Of a stretch of 64,000 bases of DNA, positions 1 to 10,421 are shown one piece after another (within the stretch, counting starts at the first letter, position 1; the number at the start of each line of letters is the position of its first letter). The notes beneath the pieces were generated by a model. The model saw nothing but the letters and a program-made list of their open reading frames with translations. It ran no database searches and had not been told where the DNA came from. The position numbers and the translations under genes are program-made. This DNA is from Vicinamibacterales bacterium (lineage in GTDB: Bacteria; Acidobacteriota; Vicinamibacteria; Vicinamibacterales; UBA2999), in the NCBI GenBank assembly GCA_041394705.1, contig JAWKHS010000023.1, positions 37,128-101,127 on the forward strand. The letters are read 5' to 3'.

Positions 1-1737
1 GTCGGTGACGTAGGCGTCCACGATGGCCCGCGCGATCGGGAGCGTCGTGGCCTTCGATCGGTCGTAGACGTCGCGGTCCGACGCGGCCTGCAGCTTCGCG
101 TACTCCTCGGCGAGCAGCCTGGCGAAGCGCTCCGGCGTGAGCGTGTCGCCCGCCCGGAGGCCGCTGGCGGTGTCGTCGGCCGTGAACGCCGCACCCTTGT
201 GCAGCCACTCCCACAGGATGCTCAGGCGGATCTCGCCGGTGGCCATGTCCTCCATCAGGTAGAGCACGTCCTCGTTCCCGAAGAAGTCGGCCGGCTTCAA
301 GGCCGCCGCCTGGAGGCCCTGCCCGAACGCGTTGCCGTACTGGAGCGCGACGCTCAGCAGGTCCCGCGCGCCCGCGACCGTCCTGGGCGCGTCCTCCAGC
401 AGTGTGAGGTTCCGCGCGTCCTCGGCGGTGTGGGTGAGCGGCGGGAACACCCGTCCGAGCTGGTTGGGCCGGCCCGTCTTCTCCCACACGGGCCGGACGA
501 TGTGCACCATCTTCCAGTGCGCGACCCACTTGCCGCTGGCGCCCTCGCGCTCCTCGCGCTCGGCACCGGCCACCGCGCGGGCCATGCCGTTCGTCACGCC
601 CTGCGCTCCGCCGACGGGGATGTTCGGCTCCATGCCGCCCTGCCAGAGGGCGTGGCGGCCCTGCCGGTCGGGCGTGTTCACGGCCCGGCGCACGCGATCC
701 TCGTAGTGGCGCATGTAGCCGTAGGTCATGGTGATGGCGTCGATGTTCGGGCTCACGAACGACGGATCCCACGCCATCGCGTCGGACACGCTGTTGATGT
801 AGTCCCAGCGTCCCGTGTTGAAGCCGACGAAGCGCGGCGCCATCGCGGCCCGGATCTCCATGAGCTGGAAGCAGGCCTCGATCTGCTCGACCAGCACGTA
901 GGTCTTGACCGCGCCGTCGGGCAGGCCCAGGTGCCCCTCGAGCGCGCTGAGCAGGTCGTGCCACAGGGCCGCTTCCTCGGCGGTCTGGATCTTCGGGAGG
1001 TACAGGACCAGCGACGCCCCCGCCGAGCGCAGCGCGGCGTGGTTGAGCACGACGTACAGCACCGTGTCCACGATCGACGCCGAGAATCTGCGGCCATCGG
1101 CCCACCGCACGTGCCGGTCGTCCAGGTGCAGCCCGCGCGGGCGGAAGATCCGGGTCGTGACGTCCAGCTGGCGGCGCCAGTCGGGCACCGTCTCCCGGCC
1201 GAAGAAGCCGCGGGCCCAGGCGTTCATCTCCGACGCCACCGACTCGGCGACGGTCAGGAACAGCGGGTCCCGGCCGATCGCCAGCCGCAGGTTGCGCTGG
1301 TTGTCGAGCGACATCGAGGCCACCTGGCCCAGGGCGTCCTCGCCGTCGAACATCCAGCCGTCGGCCCCCGACAGGAGCGCGTACGCCGCGTTGCGCAGGC
1401 TCGTCTCGATCGGCGTGCGCGGGCGAGCGGCCGGTCCCGTCCCCTGGATCCACTGCCGTTCCAGGTCGTGGGGGATCGCGCAGCCGTCGAACTGCCCGTC
1501 GCGGGCTTCTCGGACCGTCAGGCGCGTGCGCGGAATGGTGGCGCCCGGATCGAGGAAGGCGAGGGGCTCCCGGTGGCGGGCGCGGGCGGCCCGGCGTTCC
1601 ACGCGGGCGCGCATGACCGCCGCGCGGTCGTCGTCGAGCGGCGCCAGCGCGGCCAGCGCGGCGAGGACGCCTGGCGTGAAGACATCGGCGTACTCGCGCT
1701 CGAGCCCGCCACGAAACTGGAGTCCTGGAACCGGCAC
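1..1737 (-). CDS. aceB: Malate synthase (A type), 3' end cut by window edge
   Basis: Condenses glyoxylate and acetyl-CoA to malate in the glyoxylate shunt; cytoplasmic. Translating the minus strand gives 579 codons without a stop up to base 1, already longer than the roughly 530 residues usual for the family, so only the extreme C-terminus should be missing. The signature NTGRWDYINS lies near residue 305, followed by GGMEPNIPV and a KWVAHWKMV segment that corresponds to the WVAHP region of malate synthase A. No ATG exists in frame between the upstream in-frame stop and VPGLQFRGGL, so a GTG at 1737 is the best start. It begins 44 bases after the moaA stop on the same strand and may be co-transcribed. 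Isocitrate lyase is not in the window. The family call is firm; the start is uncertain. Confidence 0.85.
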   Translation of the reverse strand, partial: MPVPGLQFRGGLEREYADVFTPGVLAALAALAPLDDDRAAVMRARVERRAARARHREPLAFLDPGATIPRTRLTVREARDGQFDGCAIPHDLERQWIQGTGPAARPRTPIETSLRNAAYALLSGADGWMFDGEDALGQVASMSLDNQRNLRLAIGRDPLFLTVAESVASEMNAWARGFFGRETVPDWRRQLDVTTRIFRPRGLHLDDRHVRWADGRRFSASIVDTVLYVVLNHAALRSAGASLVLYLPKIQTAEEAALWHDLLSALEGHLGLPDGAVKTYVLVEQIEACFQLMEIRAAMAPRFVGFNTGRWDYINSVSDAMAWDPSFVSPNIDAITMTYGYMRHYEDRVRRAVNTPDRQGRHALWQGGMEPNIPVGGAQGVTNGMARAVAGAEREEREGASGKWVAHWKMVHIVRPVWEKTGRPNQLGRVFPPLTHTAEDARNLTLLEDAPRTVAGARDLLSVALQYGNAFGQGLQAAALKPADFFGNEDVLYLMEDMATGEIRLSILWEWLHKGAAFTADDTASGLRAGDTLTPERFARLLAEEYAKLQAASDRDVYDRSKATTLPIARAIVDAYVTD

Positions 1738-1780
1738 GACGCGAGAGTCTATCAGGCCCGCGCGGCGCGCCGTCGCCCCG

Positions 1781-2797
<1,017 letters not shown>

Positions 2798-2843
2798 GAT
2801 CCGGGGGCTGCCCCGATTGTGGCACACTGACGCGCGACCGCCG

Positions 2844-3947
2844 ATGCGCCTGCGCTCGCTCGACGTCTTCCGCGGCCTGACGATGGCCGCCATGGTGATC
2901 GTGAACAACCCTGGCGACTGGGACACCGTCTACTGGCCGCTGCTGCACGCCGAGTGGAACGGCTGGACGCCCACCGACCTCGTGTTCCCGTTCTTCCTCT
3001 TCATCGTCGGCGTGGCCATGGCCCAGTCCGATCCGGCCAGGCACCGCCCGGGTGCCGTGCTCCGACGCGGGGCGGCCCTCATCGGCGCCGGCCTGCTGCT
3101 GGCGGGCTTTCCCTTCTTCACGCCCGCCCGCTGGCGCCTGCCCGGCGTGCTCCAGCGGATCGGCCTCTGCTACATGGCCGCCGCCGTCGTGTGGCGCGCG
3201 ATCGAACATCCGGGCGACCGGCTGGCGACGCTGCGACGCGCGCTCGTCGCCGCCGCGGTGTGTCTCCTGGCCTACTGGGCGCTCCTCGCCCTGGTGCCGC
3301 CGCCGGGCGGCACGGCCGGAGATCTCAGCGCCGAAGGCAACCTGGGCGCCTGGGTGGACCGGGCCGTCTTTGGTACGCACCTGTGGCGCGCCCGGTGGGA
3401 CCCCGAGGGCCTGTTGAGCTCGCTGCCGGCGGTGGGGACGACGCTCCTCGGGCTCGCGGCCGGTCTCTGGATCGCCCACGGACGTCCGGTCTGCAGGGCG
3501 CCCGGTCTCATCTGGACGGGGGCCGCGGCGGCCGTGGTGGGTGGGACCTGGGGCCAGGTCCTGCCGATCAACAAGTCGCTGTGGACGAGTTCGTACGCGC
3601 TCTTCACCGCGGGCCTCGCCGCGGTGGTCCTCGGGCTCTTGCACAGGCGGCTCGACGACGGCCGCTCCTCGCCGGCTCTCGACGCCGCGAGCGAGCCGTT
3701 CGTCGCGCTGGGGCGCAACGCGCTCCTCCTGTTCGTCGTGTCCGGCCTCGTCGCGAAATCGCTGATCCTCTGGAAGGTCGACAGTGCGGGCGCGCCGATC
3801 TCGCTGCAGCGCTGGCTCTACGTCACGGCGTTCCAACCGCTGGCGGCGCCGAAGGTGGCGTCGCTGCTCTTCGCGGCCGCCAACCTGGCCGGGCTGTACG
3901 CCCTGCTCGCGTGGCTCCACCGGCGCCGCTGGTACTGGAGTGTGTAG
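2844..3947 (+). CDS. COG4299/DUF5009 membrane acyltransferase (HGSNAT-like)
   Basis: A 367-residue polytopic membrane protein. It starts with RLRSLDVFRGLTMAAMVIVN, the conserved first-helix signature of the heparan-alpha-glucosaminide N-acetyltransferase-like (NagX, COG4299) family, followed by the usual WNGWTPTDLVFPFFLFIVG segment and about ten hydrophobic helices. Family members are thought to transfer acetyl groups across the membrane to sugar substrates; the substrate here is unknown. The ATG at 2844 places the conserved motif at the N-terminus. The gene diverges from moaA with a 46-base gap and is followed after 3 bases by an FAD oxidase gene, so the two are probably one operon. Confidence 0.85.
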   Translation: MRLRSLDVFRGLTMAAMVIVNNPGDWDTVYWPLLHAEWNGWTPTDLVFPFFLFIVGVAMAQSDPARHRPGAVLRRGAALIGAGLLLAGFPFFTPARWRLPGVLQRIGLCYMAAAVVWRAIEHPGDRLATLRRALVAAAVCLLAYWALLALVPPPGGTAGDLSAEGNLGAWVDRAVFGTHLWRARWDPEGLLSSLPAVGTTLLGLAAGLWIAHGRPVCRAPGLIWTGAAAAVVGGTWGQVLPINKSLWTSSYALFTAGLAAVVLGLLHRRLDDGRSSPALDAASEPFVALGRNALLLFVVSGLVAKSLILWKVDSAGAPISLQRWLYVTAFQPLAAPKVASLLFAAANLAGLYALLAWLHRRRWYWSV

Positions 3948-3950
3948 TCG

Positions 3951-5096
3951 ATGGGGAAACGGTCGGTCGTCGTCGTGGGGGCGGGAGTGTTCGGCGCCTG
4001 GAGCGCGCTCAGGCTGGCGCGCGACGGCTGGCGCGTCACGATGGTGGACGCCTATGGGCCCGCCAACGGGCGCGGCAGCTCGTCGGATCATTCCCGCGTC
4101 ATCCGGGCCGGGTACGGGGCGCTCGACATCTACACGCGATGGGCGACCGACGCCCTCGCCGACTGGCAGTGGCTGTCGAAGAAGGCGGGGGAGTCCCTCG
4201 TCGTCGAGTGCGGGGCGCTGTTCCTGGGCGGGCCGGGCGAAGCGCACCTGGACGACACGGCGCGGACGCTGGCCGCCTGCGGCGTGACCCACGAGCGCCT
4301 CACGGCTGCCGAGGTGGCGAGCCGCTTTCCGCAGATTGGCGTCATCGGGCTGGGCGACGCGCTCTTCGAACCGCGCGGCGGCGCGATTCGCGCGCGGCGC
4401 GCCGTCGCCGCCGCGGTGGCCGCAGCCCAGGCCTACGGCGCGGAGTACCGGCAGGCGCGCGTGGCGCCTCCCGACGAGGCCTCGACGGAACCCGTCGTTC
4501 GGCTCGAGGGCGGGCCGGTGCTGGAGGCGGATCAGTACGTCTTCGCCTGTGGACCCTGGCTGGGCCGGGTCCTGCCCTCCGCGGTGGGCGATCGGATCCG
4601 TCCGACCCGCCAGGAGGTGCTCTATTTCGGCGTGCCGGCCGGCGACGGCCGGTTCGCGGCCGAGCGGCTCCCGGCGTGGATCGACTTCGCAGCCGGCCTG
4701 TACGGCGTCCCGGACATCGACGCCCACGGCTTCAAGGTGGGCCTCGACCAACACGGACCGCCGATCGATCCCGACGGCGACGATCGCCTCGTCGGGGCTG
4801 ACACGCTGCCGCGCGTGCGCGACTTCTTCGCCCGGCGCTTTCCCGCGCTGATGACGGCTCCGCTCGTCGATGCCCGCGTCTGCCAGTACGAGAACTCGGC
4901 CACGGGGGACTTCCTGATCGACCGGCATCCCGCGTGGGCCAACGTGTGGGTGGTGGGCGGCGGGTCCGGGCACGGATTCAAGCACGCCCCGTCGGTGGGC
5001 CGTGCCGTGGCCGACCTCCTGGGGGCGCGGCTCGAACCCGACCCGCGGTTCTCGCTGGCGGGCGCCGGGACCGCCGCAGCCCGCGCCGTCTACTGA
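3951..5096 (+). CDS. FAD-dependent oxidoreductase, sarcosine oxidase-like (DAO family)
   Basis: 381 residues. The N-terminal dinucleotide-binding motif VVVGAGVFGAWSALRLA (near residues 7-23) and the motif SSSDHSRVIRAGYG resemble monomeric sarcosine oxidase and N-methyl-amino-acid oxidases, which oxidise a secondary amine using covalently or tightly bound FAD. Near the C-terminus, VVGGGSGHGFKHAP is the FAD-contacting GSGHGFK signature. The position matching the covalent-FAD Cys of sarcosine oxidase falls in RVCQYENS, so covalent attachment is plausible. It follows the COG4299 gene by 3 bases. The exact substrate cannot be read from sequence. It converges on the UPF0182 gene, with a 12-bp GC palindrome at 5097-5108 between them. 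Confidence 0.85.
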   Translation: MGKRSVVVVGAGVFGAWSALRLARDGWRVTMVDAYGPANGRGSSSDHSRVIRAGYGALDIYTRWATDALADWQWLSKKAGESLVVECGALFLGGPGEAHLDDTARTLAACGVTHERLTAAEVASRFPQIGVIGLGDALFEPRGGAIRARRAVAAAVAAAQAYGAEYRQARVAPPDEASTEPVVRLEGGPVLEADQYVFACGPWLGRVLPSAVGDRIRPTRQEVLYFGVPAGDGRFAAERLPAWIDFAAGLYGVPDIDAHGFKVGLDQHGPPIDPDGDDRLVGADTLPRVRDFFARRFPALMTAPLVDARVCQYENSATGDFLIDRHPAWANVWVVGGGSGHGFKHAPSVGRAVADLLGARLEPDPRFSLAGAGTAAARAVY

Positions 5097-5129
5097 CGCC
5101 GGCCGGCGCCGTACGGTCTCCGGACCCGC

Positions 5130-7943
5130 CTACGGCGTGGCCCGCTGGCGGGCCAGCAGATCGAGGATCTGGCCCAGGCGGCCGATCTCGGTGCCGTAGC
5201 GCGCCCAGTCGCCCGCGCGCTGGGCATCGAGGGCCCTGAGGTAGGTCGCGTGCGCCTCGGCCGCGAGCTGCGGCGGCGGGAGCGCGGCAATGGCCTCGGG
5301 CAATGGCGGCAGGGCAGGAGACCCGGAGACGGAGGGCGGCGCGGCCGGGCCGGGCGCCTCGGCGGGGGCGGCGCCTGCGCCGGGCGCCGCGACGCCGGTA
5401 TCGGGAGCCAGGGCCGCGTCGCGGGCCTGCGCGCGACGCGCGCGCACGGCGTCGGGCGAGAACAGCCGCGCCAGCGCCGCATCCAGCGTGCGCTCCATGA
5501 CGATCGAGTTCTGGTAGGCGGCGATGACGCGCGTGAGCTCGGGGATGCGCCCCTGCTGCGCCCGCAGGTAGAGCGGGCGCACGTAGAGCAGCGACTCCTC
5601 GATGGGGATCACCATCAGCGTGCCCTGGATCACCTCGGAGCCCTGCTGGTTCCACAACGTGATCTGGGGCGAGATGACCTGGTCCTGGTTGATGCGCGCG
5701 ACCACCTGCCGGGGCCCGAAGACGACTTTCTGCTTCGGGAACTCGAACGACATGAGCTGCCCGTAGTGCGCGCCGTCGGAACGGGCGACCAGCCACGACG
5801 CGAGGTTGTCGCGCCGGCGCGGCGTGAAGGGCAGCATCTGGATGAACTCCGCCTGCGACTCCCCCGGCAGCTTCATGATCGTGTAGTAGGGGGACATCCG
5901 CACGGCCTGTCCCGACGTCTCCAGGGTCGGCACCTCCCACTGGTCCTCGCGGTTGTAGAACACGGCCGCGCTCGTCATGTGGTACGTGGAGTACACGGCC
6001 GCCTGGATCGCGAAGATGCCCTCCGGATACCGGACGTGCGAGCGCAGGCCCGCGGGCATGGCGTCGAGCGGCTTCAGGAGCGAGGGGAAGGCCCGGGCGT
6101 AGGCCTGGATGATCGGGTCGTCCGGCGCGGCGAGATAGAAGTCGGTCGTCCCCTGGTAGGCGTCCACCACCACCTTCACCGAGTTGCGGATGTAGCTGAC
6201 GCCCGGCGCGGCCTCGTTCGCGTAGGGATAGCGGCCGGTGACGGTGTACGCGTCGAGCATCCAGAACAGCCGGCCCTCCGACACGACGAGATACGGGTCG
6301 GTGTCGAAGACCAGGAACGGCGCGATCTTCTCCGCGCGCAGCTTCACCTGGCGGTCGAACATCAGCCGGCTCTCCGGCGTGATGTCGTCGCTGAGCAGGA
6401 TCTGGTAGGCGCGGAACCTGAGGGCGAAGGCCACCTTCTTGGCGAAGGAGTCGAGGACGATGCCGCCGGTGCCGTCGTAGGTCGAGAAGACGTTGTCGTC
6501 GCCCTTCGGGTAGTGGAACTCACGCGCCCGCGTGCGGACGATCGCGTACTCGTTCGAGAGCTCGCCGTAGTACAGGCTCGGCTCGGTGACGGGGATGGCC
6601 ACGGTCGAGACCGGGGGCAGGTCCCGGATGAACAGCACGGGCAGGCCCTCGGCCGTCACCTGGTTCACGGGCCCCAGCGTCAGGCCGTGGCCGTGCGTGA
6701 AGGTCAGTCGCTCGTTGATCCACGTGCGGTTGGGCAGGGCGCCGGGATTCAGCTCGCGCGCCGACAGCATCACCTGCCGCAGCTGGCCGTCGAGGACGTA
6801 GCGGTCGTTGTCCACCGCCGTGAAGTCGTAGTACGTGCGAATCTCCTGGATCTGGCCGAACGTCTCCAGCAGGGGCTGGTGATCCCAGAGCCGCACGTTG
6901 TCGAGGGTGGCCCGGTTCTTCTCGATGTCCGCCCGCGTGAGCTCGGCGTCGCCCGTGAGGGGCCGGGACCCGATGGCGTCCAGCGCGAAGGCGCGGCGCG
7001 TGGCCTCGATGTTGTGCTGGATGTACGGGGACTCGCGCACCTGCTCGTTCGGCGTCACGACGAAGCGCTGGATGCCGCCGGCGTAGACCTGGCCCGCCAG
7101 GGCCGTGACCGCGTAGACGCCGACGGCCGCCGCGGCCAGCACGGGCTGTCCGCGCAGCGCCCAGGCGGCGGCGAGGCCGGCGCCGGCCAGCGCGGCGCCC
7201 GTTTCGGCGAGCGCGAAGGGCATCCGCGCATGGACGTCGGTATAGCCCGCGCCCCGGATGATGCCGGTCGGCGTGAGGAGCGTCCGGGGCCGATCCATCC
7301 AGGCGCCCGCCGCCAGGAGCACGAGGAACGCGGCGCCGAGGAGACCCAGGTGACGCCGCGCGCGCGCGGCCAGGCGGACCCCGAAGGGCGTGAGGGCCAA
7401 CTGCCCGCCGAGCAGGTACAGCGCGCCGGCGCCGGCCGCGGCCAGCCCCACCTGCGCGAGCGCGAACGAACGCGCGAGCTCGAGCATCGGCAGCGTGAAG
7501 ACGTAGAACGACACGTCGAGGCCGAGGATCGGGTCCGTGGATCCGAAGGCACCGGCATGACGCCAGCCGAGATACTCCTTCCAGGCGGACGCCGCGTAGA
7601 GCCCGGCCAGGATGGCGGCGCCCGCGGCCACGAACGTGCCGAGGGTCTGGACCTCCCGCCTTGCCGGCAGCGCAATCGTGAGGCCTTCCGGCGTCGAGAC
7701 CGTCTGCGACTCCATCGGGAGCGTCCGGGCCGCGAGGCGCACGTTGAGCGTCAGCCACGCCAGCGACGCCAGGACGGCCACGCCGCCGAGCGTGGCCTGG
7801 GCGCCGAGAATCGTGGAGTAGGTGGCCTGCTGGCCCACCTCGCCGAACCACCACCAGTCGGTGACCAGTTCCACGGCGTTCGGCAGCACGAACGCGACGA
7901 CGGCCAGCGCGGCGAGCGCCGCGACGCGCAGAGGGGAGCGCAT
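5130..7943 (-). CDS. UPF0182 family large membrane protein
   Basis: 937 residues, the usual size for UPF0182 (COG1615), whose function is unknown. The N-terminal third has about seven hydrophobic helices (ALAALAVVAFVLP, then WWWFGEVGQQATYSTILG typical of the family). The rest is a long, mostly extracytoplasmic region with family motifs such as YVTPNEQ-like VVTPNEQVRESPYIQHNI and NQQGSEVIQGTLMVIPI. The C-terminal 100 residues are Ala/Pro rich. The ATG at 7943 (MRSPLRVAALAALAV) gives the normal N-terminus. It lies 14 bases downstream of the S4-domain gene on the same strand and is probably co-transcribed with it. Confidence 0.9.
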   Translation of the reverse strand: MRSPLRVAALAALAVVAFVLPNAVELVTDWWWFGEVGQQATYSTILGAQATLGGVAVLASLAWLTLNVRLAARTLPMESQTVSTPEGLTIALPARREVQTLGTFVAAGAAILAGLYAASAWKEYLGWRHAGAFGSTDPILGLDVSFYVFTLPMLELARSFALAQVGLAAAGAGALYLLGGQLALTPFGVRLAARARRHLGLLGAAFLVLLAAGAWMDRPRTLLTPTGIIRGAGYTDVHARMPFALAETGAALAGAGLAAAWALRGQPVLAAAAVGVYAVTALAGQVYAGGIQRFVVTPNEQVRESPYIQHNIEATRRAFALDAIGSRPLTGDAELTRADIEKNRATLDNVRLWDHQPLLETFGQIQEIRTYYDFTAVDNDRYVLDGQLRQVMLSARELNPGALPNRTWINERLTFTHGHGLTLGPVNQVTAEGLPVLFIRDLPPVSTVAIPVTEPSLYYGELSNEYAIVRTRAREFHYPKGDDNVFSTYDGTGGIVLDSFAKKVAFALRFRAYQILLSDDITPESRLMFDRQVKLRAEKIAPFLVFDTDPYLVVSEGRLFWMLDAYTVTGRYPYANEAAPGVSYIRNSVKVVVDAYQGTTDFYLAAPDDPIIQAYARAFPSLLKPLDAMPAGLRSHVRYPEGIFAIQAAVYSTYHMTSAAVFYNREDQWEVPTLETSGQAVRMSPYYTIMKLPGESQAEFIQMLPFTPRRRDNLASWLVARSDGAHYGQLMSFEFPKQKVVFGPRQVVARINQDQVISPQITLWNQQGSEVIQGTLMVIPIEESLLYVRPLYLRAQQGRIPELTRVIAAYQNSIVMERTLDAALARLFSPDAVRARRAQARDAALAPDTGVAAPGAGAAPAEAPGPAAPPSVSGSPALPPLPEAIAALPPPQLAAEAHATYLRALDAQRAGDWARYGTEIGRLGQILDLLARQRATP

Positions 7944-7957
7944 GGGATCGCTCCAGT

Positions 7958-8356
7958 CTACGCGCCTTTGAGCCCGCGCAGGAGACGTCGGTCGCGCTTG
8001 TCGGGCCGGCGCTTGGGCGCCACCGTCGCGCGGAACACACGCTCGAGCCGCCGGCGCGCCAGCTCGTCCTCGGTCGGCGGCGGCGTCTGGTCCTCGTACA
8101 GCGCTCTCGCCTCTGCCTTGGCGACGTGACGGTCGGCGAGCGCGATGATGACGAGGGTCTGCGTGCGGCCGAGCGGACGGTCGATCACCAGGCGGTCGCC
8201 GGGCGCGAGCCCGCGGTGCGGCTTCGCCTGCACGCCGTTCACCCGGACCTGGCCGTTGCGGCACGCCTTCTGGGCCTCCGAGCGGGTCCGGAACAGGCAC
8301 GCCACGTCGAGCCACACGTCGAGGCGGACGGTGGCGGGCGGCGCGGGCGAGGACAT
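7958..8356 (-). CDS. hslR: S4-domain RNA-binding protein (Hsp15/HslR-like)
   Basis: 132 residues with an S4 RNA-binding domain over roughly residues 10-70: VRLDVWLDVACLFRTRSEAQ, then ACRNGQVRVNG and HRGLAPGDRLVI. This matches the Hsp15 family, which binds stalled 50S subunits carrying peptidyl-tRNA. The basic C-terminal tail (APKRRPDKRDRRLLRGLKG) is also typical. It is the first gene of a two-gene minus-strand unit with the UPF0182 gene. The hslR symbol rests on domain layout and length; a generic S4 protein remains possible. Confidence 0.8.
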   Translation of the reverse strand: MSSPAPPATVRLDVWLDVACLFRTRSEAQKACRNGQVRVNGVQAKPHRGLAPGDRLVIDRPLGRTQTLVIIALADRHVAKAEARALYEDQTPPPTEDELARRRLERVFRATVAPKRRPDKRDRRLLRGLKGA

Positions 8357-8572
8357 GCGGCCTCAGAGTACTCCGGCCCGGCGTCCGGAGCTGGGACGGC
8401 GACGGCGTTCGTGCGGGAGCGCGGTCGCTGCCAGCCCAGGACGAACGGAGTGGCGGCACTCGTGGATGCGGTCGACATCGGTCGGGCTCCGCCCCAGGTC
8501 GGGCCCCGGCGCGCCGTGACGCGCGCCCGCGCGGCCGGCGTCGGCGGCCGCGGCGCAATGGTAGAGTGCCGC

Positions 8573-10327
8573 ATGCCGTCGCGCCGTTCGCGGCCCACGC
8601 CCGCCGCCTCCGCTGCCCGCTCACGCCGCCATTCGTCCGCCGTCGTCGACGGCGCCGCCCGGGCCGCCGGGCGGGCGATGCTGCACGCCGTCGGCTTCAC
8701 GCGGGCCGACTTCGCCCGTCCGCAGATCGGCGTCTGCTCGACGTGGAGCCAGGTGACGCCCTGCAACATCCACATCGACGGCCTCGCGAGGCAGGCTGCC
8801 GCGGGCGTCGAAGGCGCCGGCGCCAAGGGCGTGATCTTCAACACCATCACCGTGTCCGACGGCATCTCGATGGGTACCGAGGGCATGAAGTACTCGCTCG
8901 TGTCGCGCGAGGTGATCGCCGACTCGATCGAGACGGTGGCGGGCGCCGAGGGCTTCGACGGGCTGGTCGCCATCGGGGGCTGCGACAAAAACATGCCGGC
9001 GTGCGCGATGGCCATCGCCCGTCTCGATCGCCCCGCGGTGTTCGTGTACGGCGGCACGATCATGCCGGGCTCCTGGCGCGGCCAGCCGGTGGACATCGTG
9101 TCCGTGTTCGAGGCGGTCGGCCGCCACGCCGCCGGCGCGATGAGCGACGCCGACCTGGCCGACCTCGAGCAGCACGCGTGTCCCGGCGCCGGGTCGTGCG
9201 GCGGGATGTACACGGCCAACACCATGGCGTCGGCGATCGAGGCGCTGGGGTTGAGCCTGCCCAACAGCTCGGCCCAGGCCGCGATCTCGCCCGAGAAGCA
9301 GGACGACTGCCGTCGCGCCGGCGAGGCGGCGGCCCGGCTCGTGGCCGACGGGCTGACGCCCCGACGCATCCTCAGCCGCAAGGCGTTCGAGAACGCCATC
9401 ACCGTCGTCATCGCGCTCGGCGGGTCGACCAACGCCGTGCTGCACCTGCTGGCCATCGCGTCGGCCGCGGGCGTGCGGCTCACGCTGGACGACTTCACCC
9501 GCATCGGCCGCCGCGTGCCCGTCCTGGCCGACCTGAAGCCGAGCGGCCGCTACGTGATGGCGGAGCTCGTCCGGATCGGCGGGCTCACGCCGCTCATGAA
9601 GCGGCTCCTGGACGCCGGCCTGCTGCACGGCGACTGCCTCACGGTCACCGGCCGCACGGTGGCCGAGAACCTCGCCGGCGTGGCCGACTACCCCGCGGGG
9701 CAGGCCGTCGTGGCCGGCCTCGACGCGCCGCTCAAGCGCGACAGCCATCTCGTCGTGCTCCGCGGCAACCTGGCGCCCGACGGCGCGGTGGCCAAGATCA
9801 GCGGCAAGGAAGGCGAGCGCTTCACGGGGCGCGCCCTCGTCTTCGACCGCGAAGAGGAGGCCCTGGCGGCCATCCTCGACGGGCGGGTCAAGGCCGGGCA
9901 CGTGGTGGTGATCCGGTACGAGGGGCCGCGGGGCGGACCGGGGATGCGGGAGATGCTGTCGCCGACGAGCGCCCTGGTCGGCCGCGGCCTGGCGGGTGCG
10001 GTGGCGCTCATCACGGATGGGCGCTTCTCCGGCGGGAGCCACGGCTTCGTCGTGGGGCACGTCACACCGGAGGCGGCCGCCGGCGGTCCGCTCGCGCTCG
10101 TGCGCAACGGCGACACCATCACGATCGACGCGCGCCGCCGGACGATCGACCTCGCGGTGCCGGCCCGCGTGCTGGCGTCCCGCCGCAAGACCTGGAAGGC
10201 GCCGCGGCCCAGGTACACCCGCGGCGCGCTGGCGAAGTACGCGCGCCTGGTGGGGTCGGCCAGCGCGGGCGCGGTGACCGACGTCGAGGCGGCCGGGACG
10301 CCGCGGCCGCGCCGCGCGCGGGGCTGA
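8573..10327 (+). CDS. ilvD: Dihydroxy-acid dehydratase
   Basis: Dehydrates 2,3-dihydroxy-isovalerate and its homologue in valine, leucine and isoleucine synthesis; cytoplasmic Fe-S enzyme. 584 residues, slightly longer than the typical 560. Seen: VCSTWSQVTPCNIH, IGGCDKNMPAC (cluster Cys), PGAGSCGGMYTANTM (cluster Cys) and the C-terminal ITDGRFSGGSHGF motif. The ATG at 8573 is used; another in-frame ATG lies at 8558. A TAGAGT hexamer at 8562-8567 ends 5 bases before the start and there is no Shine-Dalgarno sequence, suggesting a leaderless mRNA. The 216 bases upstream, back to the divergent hslR, show no leader peptide or attenuator that I can recognise. No other ilv genes are nearby. Confidence 0.95.
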   Translation: MPSRRSRPTPAASAARSRRHSSAVVDGAARAAGRAMLHAVGFTRADFARPQIGVCSTWSQVTPCNIHIDGLARQAAAGVEGAGAKGVIFNTITVSDGISMGTEGMKYSLVSREVIADSIETVAGAEGFDGLVAIGGCDKNMPACAMAIARLDRPAVFVYGGTIMPGSWRGQPVDIVSVFEAVGRHAAGAMSDADLADLEQHACPGAGSCGGMYTANTMASAIEALGLSLPNSSAQAAISPEKQDDCRRAGEAAARLVADGLTPRRILSRKAFENAITVVIALGGSTNAVLHLLAIASAAGVRLTLDDFTRIGRRVPVLADLKPSGRYVMAELVRIGGLTPLMKRLLDAGLLHGDCLTVTGRTVAENLAGVADYPAGQAVVAGLDAPLKRDSHLVVLRGNLAPDGAVAKISGKEGERFTGRALVFDREEEALAAILDGRVKAGHVVVIRYEGPRGGPGMREMLSPTSALVGRGLAGAVALITDGRFSGGSHGFVVGHVTPEAAAGGPLALVRNGDTITIDARRRTIDLAVPARVLASRRKTWKAPRPRYTRGALAKYARLVGSASAGAVTDVEAAGTPRPRRARG

Positions 10328-10401
10328 GCAGTTCCGTAGAACGGCGGCGGACCGCGCGGCCGCGCACCGCCGCCGGGAGGGACCGAACGCAGGTCCCACG
10401 C

Positions 10402-10407
10402 TATACT
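10402..10407 (+). promoter_or_regulatory. Putative -10 box (TATACT) for glycosyltransferase operon
   Basis: TATACT stands in an otherwise GC-rich stretch 14 bases before the ATG at 10422. Transcription would then start about 8 bases before the ATG. No convincing -35 box is seen at 16-18 bases. Inference from consensus only. Confidence 0.45.
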
Positions 10408-10421
10408 TTTCGTTCACCCTC

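Noticed and set aside
5097..5108. 12-bp GC palindrome between convergent genes as a terminator.
   Set aside because: It has no loop and no T tract; in this base composition such a palindrome can arise by chance.
8357..8572. Possible attenuator or leader peptide before ilvD.
   Set aside because: No run of branched-chain codons and no convincing terminator/antiterminator hairpin pair is visible; the likely -10 box abuts the start codon.
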